Source: a bacterium (GTDB lineage: Bacteria > Desulfobacterota > GWC2-55-46). Taken from it: a stretch of 11,126 nt of DNA. The stretch lies in NCBI GenBank assembly GCA_004298725.1, contig SCQA01000090.1, positions 1 to 11,126 of the forward strand, given 5' to 3'. Under the pieces are notes generated by a model, which searched no databases, was not told the DNA's origin, and saw nothing but the letters and a program-made list of their open reading frames with translations. Both the position numbers and the translations under genes were made by a program. Positions 1 to 5,872 of the stretch are shown one piece after another (position 1 is the stretch's first letter; each line of letters opens with the position of its first letter).

Positions 1-566
1 TTGCCCCGCTTGCGGCTAAAAAACTGTTAAAACCCGACGCGATTATAATAGACTCCAAAAGCGGCACATCCGGCGCGGGCAGGCAGGCAACGGTTGAAAC
101 GTCTTTTGTGGAGGTTTACGGCGGCTTTAAAGCTTATAAAATAGGTTGCCACAGGCATACGCCGGAAATCGAGCAGGGCATATCAAGCGTTTTAGGCAAG
201 AAGACGACAATCGCTTTTACACCGCACCTTTTGCCCGTGTCAAGGGGCATACTCACAACGGCGTACGCCACGCTTAAAAAAGGCATTTCAACGGAAGAAG
301 CGATAAAGCTATACGCGGGGTTTTACGCAAACGAGCAGTTTGTGCGCGTAATGCCTGAAGGTAAATTTCCGGATATATCTCAGGTGCGCTGTTCAAACTT
401 CTGCGACATAGGCGTTTACGCGGACAAGGCAAAAAAACTCGTCATAGCCGTGTCGGCAATAGACAACCTTGTAAAAGGCGCAAGCGGTCAGGCCGTGCAG
501 AACATGAACATAATGGCAGGGTTTGACGAAACAACCGGGCTTAGAACGGCGGCGATGGCTTTTTAA
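1..566 (+). CDS. argC: N-acetyl-gamma-glutamyl-phosphate reductase, C-terminal part (5' end outside window)
   Basis: ArgC catalyses the NADPH-dependent reduction of N-acetyl-glutamyl-5-phosphate to the semialdehyde, the third step of arginine synthesis, in the cytoplasm. The frame is open from base 3 and ends at TAA 564-566, giving about 187 residues, roughly the second half of a ~345-residue protein. Visible hallmarks are DSKSGTSGAGR (bases ~51-83), HRHTPEIEQG with the family's conserved active-site His region (~153-182), FTPHLLPVSRG (~216-248) and the C-terminal block VKGASGQAVQNMN (~471-509), all typical of the common-type ArgC. The catalytic Cys motif lies upstream of the window. An internal ATG at 108 is not the start, because conserved family sequence continues upstream of it. 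No intrinsic terminator is evident after the stop. The next gene begins about 150 bases later and is unrelated, so argC seems to end its transcription unit here. Confidence 0.95.
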   Translation, partial: APLAAKKLLKPDAIIIDSKSGTSGAGRQATVETSFVEVYGGFKAYKIGCHRHTPEIEQGISSVLGKKTTIAFTPHLLPVSRGILTTAYATLKKGISTEEAIKLYAGFYANEQFVRVMPEGKFPDISQVRCSNFCDIGVYADKAKKLVIAVSAIDNLVKGASGQAVQNMNIMAGFDETTGLRTAAMAF

Positions 567-590
567 GCGATTTTACGGGTCAAAAGGGGT

Positions 591-660
591 AGAGCCGGCA
601 ATGTCAGCCATTCGTAAAATGGGCATCTGATATTTTGGCGGGTGTAACCCGCCTGAAACT
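591..660. repeat. Direct repeat copy 1 with GGCGGGT/ACCCGCC hairpin, left flank of toxin-antitoxin cassette
   Basis: This stretch recurs in the same orientation at 1289-1361. Over the 57-base core (597-653 against 1295-1351) I count 50 identical positions without gaps, including an uninterrupted 20-base run, TCTGATATTTTGGCGGGTGT. The right part is a perfect inverted repeat, GGCGGGT-GTA-ACCCGCC (637-653), able to form a 7-bp hairpin. No T-run follows it on either strand, so it is not a standard intrinsic terminator. Together the two copies bracket the toxin-antitoxin genes. I infer a dispersed intergenic repeat family; other copies would lie outside this window. Confidence 0.85.
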
Positions 661-695
661 TGAAAATCTTGCATAAAATCATGGTATGATACATA
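660..695 (+). promoter_or_regulatory. Promoter and probable autoregulatory operator of the antitoxin gene
   Basis: TATGAT (685-690) is a good -10 hexamer and is preceded by TGG, giving an extended -10 (TGnTATGAT). TTGAAA (660-665) is a possible -35, with a long 19-base spacer that an extended -10 would tolerate. The -10 overlaps a short inverted repeat TATG-ATA-CATA (685-695). Ribbon-helix-helix antitoxins commonly bind such short palindromes to repress their own operon, so an operator here is plausible but inferred. Confidence 0.5.
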
Positions 696-714
696 GCAAT
701 ACCGGAGGCAGATT

Positions 715-945
715 ATGCGTACCGCAAAGATAGCTATAAGCATGGACGAACGGGTTCTTGCCAAGCTTGACAGGCTTGTTAAAACCCGTGTATTTCCAAA
801 CCGCAGTAAAGCCATTCAAACAGCCGTTCAGGAGAAACTGGAACAGGTTGAACGTAGCCGCCTTGCCCGTGAATGTTCCAAACTCGACCCGAAATTCGAG
901 AAGGCAATGGCGGAAGAGGGCTTTACAACGGAACTTAGCGAATAG
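715..945 (+). CDS. Ribbon-helix-helix (CopG/MazE-type) antitoxin, probably cut short by an amber codon
   Basis: This is a 76-residue putative DNA-binding antitoxin of a type II toxin-antitoxin pair. Residues 4-10 (AKIAISM) form the N-terminal beta strand, 11-25 helix 1, the turn FPNRSKAI (27-34) leads into helix 2 up to about 45, and the acidic, charged tail 46-76 (containing LARECSKLDPKFE) would wrap the toxin. The ATG at 715 has a strong GGAGG (704-708) six bases upstream. The frame stops at TAG 943-945; reading past it gives Pro-Glu-Tyr and then TAA (955-957). As I recall, close relatives end in Trp-Pro-Glu-Tyr, so TAG probably replaces TGG and removes the last four residues. The tail loss may weaken toxin binding. 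The downstream partner is the MazF-like frame at 951-1280. Family assignment is confident; functional state is uncertain. Confidence 0.85.
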   Translation: MRTAKIAISMDERVLAKLDRLVKTRVFPNRSKAIQTAVQEKLEQVERSRLARECSKLDPKFEKAMAEEGFTTELSE

Positions 946-950
946 CCGGA

Positions 951-1280
951 ATATTAAGGGGCGATATCATCTGGGCTGACCTGAACCCAGTTAAAGGACA
1001 GGAGCAAGCAGGCCTGCGCCCTGTGCTTATCCTCAGCCAAGAAGTCTTTAATGAACGGTCAGGAACAGTTATTGCCGTGGCTTTGACCAGCCAGCATCAA
1101 AAGGCCGGCTTTCCACTTACGCTTGAACTCAAAAATTCCAGGCTTCCAAGGCGTTCATGGGTAAAGATAAGCCAGATTAGAACCCTTTCCATAGAACGGC
1201 TTGGTAAAAAGATCGGCAAAGTCTCTCAAGAAGAACTGCACCAGATTATTGAAGGCCTTAACGAGATAATTGACAAATGA
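951..1280 (+). CDS. MazF/PemK-family endoribonuclease toxin, no canonical start codon (possible pseudogene)
   Basis: MazF/PemK toxins cleave mRNA at short sequences when their antitoxin is lost. Read from codon ATA 951, the frame gives 109 residues, the usual family length. The N-terminal block RGDIIWADLNPVKGQEQAG and RPVLILS match the conserved SH3-like core. Arg23 (GLRPV) and Thr46 (ALTSQ) correspond to the catalytic Arg/Thr pair of characterised MazF proteins. RSWVKISQIRTLS and a C-terminal helix (EELHQIIEGLNEII) complete the fold. The problem is initiation. The frame is open from base 939, after an in-frame TAG, but contains no ATG, GTG or TTG before GTG 1023. Starting at 1023 would delete the N-terminal strand and Arg23. 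Either a non-standard start (ATA 942 or 951) is used at low efficiency, coupled to the antitoxin stop, or the toxin has been silenced by mutation at the junction. The stop is TGA 1278-1280. Confidence 0.7.
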   Translation: MLRGDIIWADLNPVKGQEQAGLRPVLILSQEVFNERSGTVIAVALTSQHQKAGFPLTLELKNSRLPRRSWVKISQIRTLSIERLGKKIGKVSQEELHQIIEGLNEIIDK

Positions 1281-1288
1281 TTTCAGCA

Positions 1289-1361
1289 AGGGCTGGCAAT
1301 GCCCGTCATTAGTAAAATAGGCTTCTGATATTTTGGCGGGTGTGACCCGCCCTACGAAACT
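1289..1361. repeat. Direct repeat copy 2 with GGCGGGT/ACCCGCC hairpin, right flank of toxin-antitoxin cassette
   Basis: This is the second copy of the repeat at 591-660, in the same orientation, starting 9 bases after the toxin stop. Its hairpin is GGCGGGT-GTG-ACCCGCC (1335-1351); the loop base that differs from copy 1 leaves the stem intact. A GAAACT motif after the hairpin is shared with copy 1 after a 3-base indel, so similarity runs on to 1361. Confidence 0.85.
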
Positions 1362-1441
1362 CAAGCATCGGGCGGAAAAGGCCATGAGGCGATTTGAAAA
1401 GGAAAGGCAAAAGACAATGGATTGAATGGTTCGTAAGTTAA

Positions 1442-1476
1442 GGAGTACAGCGGTTTTTACCGTACCTCCATTTTTT
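1442..1476 (+). terminator. Intrinsic terminator between convergent genes
   Basis: On the + strand, GGAGTA (1442-1447) pairs with TAC-C-TCC (1463-1469, one bulged C), and CGGT (1451-1454) pairs with ACCG (1459-1462) across a TTTT loop, with CAG bulged out on the left arm. The hairpin is followed by A and six T (1471-1476). It would stop + strand transcription from the toxin-antitoxin cassette. The T-run runs into the stop codon of the convergent ATPase gene, so it sits exactly at the convergence point. The bulges make the stem less than perfect. Confidence 0.55.
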
Positions 1477-3313
1477 AAAGCCTCGGCACTGCTGAAAGGA
1501 GCTTTTGCGTATATTCGTGCCTGGGGCGCAGGAATATCTCCTCGGTAGGCCCGCTCTCCACTATCTTGCCGTTATACATAACCGCCACTTCATCGGCGAT
1601 GTATTCAACCACGCCGAGGTCGTGCGTTATAAAGAGATAGGAAAGGCCTGCCTCCCTCTGTATCTCTTTAAGCAAATTAAGTATCTGCGCCTGCACGGAA
1701 ACGTCAAGGGCCGATACGGCCTCGTCGCATACTATAAACTCCGGGTCAACGGCAAGCGCCCTTGCTATGCCCACCCTTTGGCGTTGCCCGCCGGAAAATT
1801 CGTGCGGGTAGCGGCTCATCATATCCGCGCTAAGGCCCACCTGCTCCAGCGACGCGCCAATCTTCTTAAGCCGCCTTTTCCTGTCAAGCCCGGGCTTTAA
1901 GATTATAAGCCCTTCCTCTATAATTTCCTTAACCGTCAGCCTTGGGTTAAGCGACGAATACGGGTCTTGAAATATTATCTGCATAAGCGGCTTTACGCCT
2001 TGCATTTCTTTACCGCCGAGTTTCAAAATGTCTCTGCCTTGAAAAACCACCTCTCCGGATGTGGCGCTTATAAGGCGTATTATTGACTTGCCCGCCGTTG
2101 TCTTGCCTGAGCCGGACTCGCCCACAAGGGCGAGCGTTTCACCTTTTTTTATGGTTAAATCAATGCCGTCAACCGCCTTTACATAACCCTTTACCCTTTT
2201 TAAAAGCCCCTTTCGTATCGGGTACCATGTTTTAAGCCCGCGCGCCTCGACAATGGCTCCGCCCTTTACAAGCGCGTTTTTAATATGCGGCAAGTACGCC
2301 TCTGCCCTTGTTACATGGGTTGAATTAACCCCTGCCAGAAATACAGCGTCAAATAAATGACAAGCGATAAAATGCCTCTCTTCATTTTCAACAAGCACCG
2401 GCTCAATTGTTTTGCACCCCTGCATCTCGCGGTGGCATCGGCCTGAAAAACGGCAACCGTCAGCGTAGGCCGTTGCGGACGGCACTGTGCCGGGTATGGT
2501 GTCAAGCAACTTGCCGCGCATGGAAATTGCCGGAACGGAACTGAGCAGTTTTTGCGTGTAAGGGTGCAAAGGTTTTTTGAAAAGCTCCGCAGTGGGCGCG
2601 CTCTCGACAATCTTGCCCGCGTACATTACGCAAACAGTGTCCGCGTTGTTGGCCACAAGCGCGAGGTTATGGGTTATTAAAAGCACCGCCGTGCCCATTG
2701 TGTCTTTTAATTCTTTGATGAGCTTTAATATTTCGTCCTGTATCGTAACGTCAAGGGCGGTTGTCGGCTCGTCGGCTATAAGCAAATCCGGCTTGCATGA
2801 AAGGGCAATGGCTATCATAACCCTTTGCCTCATGCCGCCGGAGAGCCTGTGCGGATATTCGTCGTAAATCTCCTCCGGGTTCGCAAAGCGCACTTTTTTA
2901 AGCATATCAAGCGCAAGCGCCCTTGCATCTTTAGCGGTTTTCCGCTGGTGCAGGCAAATGGCCTCTTCTATCTGATTGCCTACCGTGAATACCGGGTTCA
3001 GCGATGTCATCGGCTCCTGGAAAATCATTGATATTTTATTGCCGCGAATCTTCCTCTTTTCCTTTTCGCCAAGCTTTGTAATATCAGAGCCGTTAAGAAG
3101 AACCTCTCCGCCTGCGATATAGCCGGATGCGGAATCTATAAGCTGAATTACGGAGAGCGCTGTGACGGATTTGCCGCAACCGGACTCGCCCACAAGCGCG
3201 AACGTGCCGCCTTTTGGAATAGAAAACGACACTCCGTCAACCGCCTTCGCAATGCCGCCGGACGTTTTGAAATACGTCTTTAAATTTCTGACTTCAATTA
3301 CAGGAGCTGTCAT
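1475..3313 (-). CDS. Fused double ATPase of a peptide/nickel-type ABC importer (DppD-DppF-like)
   Basis: This 612-residue cytoplasmic protein energises the importer encoded upstream. It carries two complete ABC domains in one chain, as in GsiA/YejF-type ATPases. Numbered from the ATG, domain 1 has Walker A GESGCGKS (~42-49), signature LSGGMRQR (~157-164), Walker B LLIADEP (~177-183) and switch His in THNL (~214). It is followed by the oligopeptide C-terminal extension (HPYTQKLLSSVP) and four cysteines at 287, 293, 300 and 318 (C-x5-C-x6-C-x17-C). I recall this as the DppD cysteine spacing, linked to a [4Fe-4S] cluster. Domain 2 has GESGSGKT (~398-405), FSGGQRQR (~506-513), IVCDEAVSALD (~527-537) and THDL (~563-566). 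ATG 3313-3311 is preferred over GTG 3319, because AAGG (3322-3319) is spaced 5 bases from the ATG. It lies 162 bases beyond the permease stop. Substrate is not deducible. Confidence 0.93.
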   Translation of the reverse strand: MTAPVIEVRNLKTYFKTSGGIAKAVDGVSFSIPKGGTFALVGESGCGKSVTALSVIQLIDSASGYIAGGEVLLNGSDITKLGEKEKRKIRGNKISMIFQEPMTSLNPVFTVGNQIEEAICLHQRKTAKDARALALDMLKKVRFANPEEIYDEYPHRLSGGMRQRVMIAIALSCKPDLLIADEPTTALDVTIQDEILKLIKELKDTMGTAVLLITHNLALVANNADTVCVMYAGKIVESAPTAELFKKPLHPYTQKLLSSVPAISMRGKLLDTIPGTVPSATAYADGCRFSGRCHREMQGCKTIEPVLVENEERHFIACHLFDAVFLAGVNSTHVTRAEAYLPHIKNALVKGGAIVEARGLKTWYPIRKGLLKRVKGYVKAVDGIDLTIKKGETLALVGESGSGKTTAGKSIIRLISATSGEVVFQGRDILKLGGKEMQGVKPLMQIIFQDPYSSLNPRLTVKEIIEEGLIILKPGLDRKRRLKKIGASLEQVGLSADMMSRYPHEFSGGQRQRVGIARALAVDPEFIVCDEAVSALDVSVQAQILNLLKEIQREAGLSYLFITHDLGVVEYIADEVAVMYNGKIVESGPTEEIFLRPRHEYTQKLLSAVPRL

Positions 3314-3475
3314 AATCACCTTATGCTTGCTACGAATATAGCCCGCTCATACCGGCCTTCCACCACCGCGACGCCTTCCGCAACAAGAGGAGAAGGCTAT
3401 AAAATACCCACCGCGGGGGGAAGTCGCCCCTAACCGCTCTTTGAACCAAATATCACTTGACCGTCAAGACGGCAA

Positions 3476-4648
3476 CTACCTGTTTCTAAGCCTTGGGTCT
3501 AAAGCGTCCCGCACTGCGTCGGCAAATATGTTCGCCGGAAGCACGAGGCCGAACATGAACGCGAACGCCGCGAGGAGGTTCCACCACACTACCGGCTCTC
3601 TGCTAAGCTCAAGACGCGCCGTATTTATCATGTTGCCCCAACTGCCCATGCGCGGGCCGACGCCTATGCCGATGTAGCTAAGTATGGCCTCAGCGAGCAC
3701 CAGAGAGCTGAACTGCAAAACAAACGTTATAAGCACAAGGTGCGCGAGGTTAGGCACTATGTGCCGGTATATTATTTTCAGCCTTCCGGCGCCGAACGCT
3801 TTGGCGGCCTGCACGTATTCCATCTCGCGCAGTTTAAGCGTCTCGGCGCGTATAAGCCTGCAAAGATCCGTCCATGACGTTATGCCGAGTATCAAGCAAA
3901 GCCAGAAAAGCCGGTCGTTTGGCACGAAGACCTTCGCCCAAACCATGCCCTCTGAAATCAAGCCGCCCTGATACCCTTCCGTGCCGAATAGTAGCATGAA
4001 CGCCACTATCAAAAGCACGCCCGGAATGGACGCAAGCGTCGTGTAGAGGTACTGTATAATATCGTCCGCTACTCCGCCGTAGTAACCGGCTATGACGCCG
4101 AAAAGTATGGCAAACGGTATGATGACCACGGTCGCGCCGGTGCCGATTATCACGGCGGTTCTCGCGCCCTTTAACGCCGCGAAAAATACGTCTCCGCCGA
4201 CTTTATCAGTGCCGAGCCAATGCCTGCCTTTGTATTTTAGCGGAGGGTAATCTCTTACGCGCTTTCCATCCGGCAATTCGATGGTCTCTTTGGCAAAGAG
4301 CTTGTCGTCAAACGGCGCGGAATACGTCTTTTCCGTCTCGGTGCGCATGTTTATAAAAACCCTGTCAAGAAGACTTAACGCCTCGGCATTGTAAGAGGCG
4401 AACTTAGAACCAACAACTGCGCCGTTACTTGCCGGTGAAACAACAATATCCCTCCAGCGTATTGAATCCATAAGCGCAAGCCCGGCGTAAACGAGCAAAA
4501 CCGCGAACGAGATCGCGGCAAGCCTGTTTTTTTTAAGGCTGAGCCAGACAGCCCTTAGCGGGCCGTCGCTCCGCGCGCCTATAAAAAAATAGACAACAAG
4601 GCCGATTATAAGAAAAACCATTATGTCGGTTGCCAGTATTACCGGCAT
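3476..4648 (-). CDS. OppC/DppC-like ABC importer permease
   Basis: This 390-residue inner-membrane permease subunit would form the translocation pore with the OppB-like partner. Visible features: an extra N-terminal membrane segment (~8-24), then the usual OppC first helix (~43-60) after a basic LKKNRLAA stretch. A long hydrophilic, probably periplasmic, segment (~62-145) follows, and then HWLGTDKVGGD-FF (~143-156), a hallmark that opens the OppC core. Further helices are near 165-190, 200-222, 247-262, 302-325 and 358-378. The EAA coupling loop, EYVQAAKAFGAGRLKIIYRHIVPN (277-300), contacts the ATPase. ATG 4648-4646 is supported by GGAG (4659-4656) with a 7-base spacer. At 390 residues it is longer than typical ~300-residue DppC proteins, because of the extra N-terminal helix and the long loop. 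Between it and the upstream permease gene lies a repeat element (4702-4891), so the operon is interrupted by 241 bases. Confidence 0.93.
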   Translation of the reverse strand: MPVILATDIMVFLIIGLVVYFFIGARSDGPLRAVWLSLKKNRLAAISFAVLLVYAGLALMDSIRWRDIVVSPASNGAVVGSKFASYNAEALSLLDRVFINMRTETEKTYSAPFDDKLFAKETIELPDGKRVRDYPPLKYKGRHWLGTDKVGGDVFFAALKGARTAVIIGTGATVVIIPFAILFGVIAGYYGGVADDIIQYLYTTLASIPGVLLIVAFMLLFGTEGYQGGLISEGMVWAKVFVPNDRLFWLCLILGITSWTDLCRLIRAETLKLREMEYVQAAKAFGAGRLKIIYRHIVPNLAHLVLITFVLQFSSLVLAEAILSYIGIGVGPRMGSWGNMINTARLELSREPVVWWNLLAAFAFMFGLVLPANIFADAVRDALDPRLRNR

Positions 4649-4701
4649 TTTAGAACTCCGCGCAAATCGCTTTAGCAGTTTGCAATAAAACCCAAGATCG
4701 A

Positions 4702-4891
4702 AGCAGGTTGCTCTCTGGGCGGTTCGCCAAAGGCGAACAATAAAAAAGGCTAAACCTTACCAGTTGACGGAGTCAACAAAAGTTCCAGATGCAAGGCGTC
4801 GAGAAGTAAGGCATGAGGCGTAGTTTGCTCTACGCCGCAGTGCCGAGCGCCGAAGAGAACGCCGCAGATGGGACTTTTTCAGCAACCTGCT
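4702..4891. mobile_element. MITE-like palindromic repeat element with 11-bp perfect terminal inverted repeats
   Basis: The element starts with AGCAGGTTGCT (4702-4712) and ends with its exact reverse complement AGCAACCTGCT (4881-4891), total 190 bp. Inside are three clear hairpins: GTTCGCC-AAA-GGCGAAC (4722-4738), GTTGAC-GGA-GTCAAC (4763-4777) and GGCGTAG-TTTGCT-CTACGCC (4817-4836). The flanks AGTTCCAGATGCAAGGCGT and ACGCCGCAGATGGGACT form a longer imperfect inverted repeat around the third hairpin. There is no coding capacity and no obvious target-site duplication. It resembles, from memory, a repeat seen in many copies in deltaproteobacterial-type genomes. It fills the gap between the two permease genes, and its right end supplies two bases of the upstream permease's stop codon. 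It would be transcribed as a structured spacer within the operon. Confidence 0.8.
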
Positions 4892-5870
4892 ATTCAAAAA
4901 TTACTCGTGGGTCAACGAGCGTATAGCTTATGTCCGTCAGTATCAGCCCTATGATATAAAGTATCGAACCTAAGTAAACCATTGACCTGACTATGGCGAA
5001 GTCCTGCGACTGTATGGCGTCAATGGTAAAGTTGCCAAGCCCTGGAATTGAAAAAAACGTTTCCATTATGAGGCTTCCGTAAAAGAGAAACGGTATTGAC
5101 ACAACGACGTTCGTAAGAACCGGAATCATGGCGTTTTTAAGCGCATGCTTAAAAAGCACCTTGCCCTCGGATAGCCCTTTGGCCCTTGCCGTTCTTACGT
5201 AGTCTTTAGAGACTTCTTCCAAAAATACAGTCCTGTAAAAACGTATGCCTACCCCCGCGCCGCTTATAACGCCCACCACCACCGGCAAAATCAAGAACTT
5301 GGCCGAATGTACGCCCGTGTCAAAACCTGAGATCGGAAATAATTTGAGTAGTTTGCCAAGGAAATACTGCCCGCCGATTATATAAAATAAGGTTGATACG
5401 GACATCATCATAACGCAAAAGACCACCGCGCTTATGTCAAACCGGGTGCCCCTGTAGTACGCAAGCAACATGGCGAAGAATAGGTCAATGAATACCCCTG
5501 CCGTGAACATGGGCAGGCTTATCGCCAGCGACGGCCACATGCGCGTTTTTATCTCACTGCCTATGTCAATATTGTTTCTGTCGGACCTGCCGAAGTCGAA
5601 CCACAAAAGCGGCACCGCCTTTTGAAAGAAGATGGTCTGCGTAACAACGGAAAGCCCCTTTTCCTTTACGTTCAAAAACGGCGGCAGGTTGTAGCCGTGG
5701 TCTTGCTTCCAGTTCTCTATGGCGGAAGGCGTTACGTTCTTTTCACCCAAAATCTTCCTTGCCATATTTTCAGGCGTGTTGACGTAAAAGAAGAGTAGCG
5801 CGGTTATCACGTTTACGCCGATGATTATCGGCACAGCGTAAAGCACGCGCCGCAATATGTACGATAACAT
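4890..5870 (-). CDS. OppB/DppB-like ABC importer permease
   Basis: This 326-residue inner-membrane permease is the partner of the OppC-like subunit. It opens with the typical MLSYILRRVLYAVPIIIGVNV first helix (residues ~9-30). A periplasmic segment (~31-110) includes a long YNLPP-type loop, followed by helices near 115-137, 145-167, 192-212, 250-272 and 295-315. The EAA loop, DYVRTARAKGLSEGKVLFKHALKNAM, lies at 223-248, and the family's C-terminal LVDPRV signature is at ~318-322. ATG 5870-5868 is chosen because GGAGG (5880-5876) lies 5 bases upstream and the OppB family starts here. The frame is open further upstream, but that stretch overlaps the substrate-binding protein gene and encodes no family sequence. 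Only two bases separate the upstream stop (TAA 5875-5873) from this ATG, implying translational coupling. The stop TAG (4892-4890) is formed partly by the terminal repeat of the adjacent element. Confidence 0.94.
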   Translation of the reverse strand: MLSYILRRVLYAVPIIIGVNVITALLFFYVNTPENMARKILGEKNVTPSAIENWKQDHGYNLPPFLNVKEKGLSVVTQTIFFQKAVPLLWFDFGRSDRNNIDIGSEIKTRMWPSLAISLPMFTAGVFIDLFFAMLLAYYRGTRFDISAVVFCVMMMSVSTLFYIIGGQYFLGKLLKLFPISGFDTGVHSAKFLILPVVVGVISGAGVGIRFYRTVFLEEVSKDYVRTARAKGLSEGKVLFKHALKNAMIPVLTNVVVSIPFLFYGSLIMETFFSIPGLGNFTIDAIQSQDFAIVRSMVYLGSILYIIGLILTDISYTLVDPRVIFE

Positions 5871-5872
5871 TT

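Noticed and set aside
637..653. GGCGGGT/ACCCGCC hairpin as terminator of argC
   Set aside because: No T-run follows on either strand, and the same hairpin recurs as part of a dispersed repeat at 1335-1351.
1505..1900. 131-codon open frame on the + strand within the ATPase gene
   Set aside because: It lies wholly antisense to conserved ATPase motifs and has no ribosome site or family features; it is a shadow of the real gene.
3320..3475. Short inverted repeats (CTTGAC/GTCAAG at 3455-3467; GCCTTC/GAAGGC at 3373-3397) between the OppC-like and ATPase genes
   Set aside because: The stems are short, no T-run or recognisable regulatory motif accompanies them, and no coding frame fits; I see only an operon spacer.
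4741..4760. Possible - strand intrinsic terminator inside the element (AAGG-TTTAG-CCTT then T-run)
   Set aside because: The stem is only 4 bp. It would separate oppC and the ATPase from their promoter with no replacement promoter visible, so it is unlikely to be efficient.
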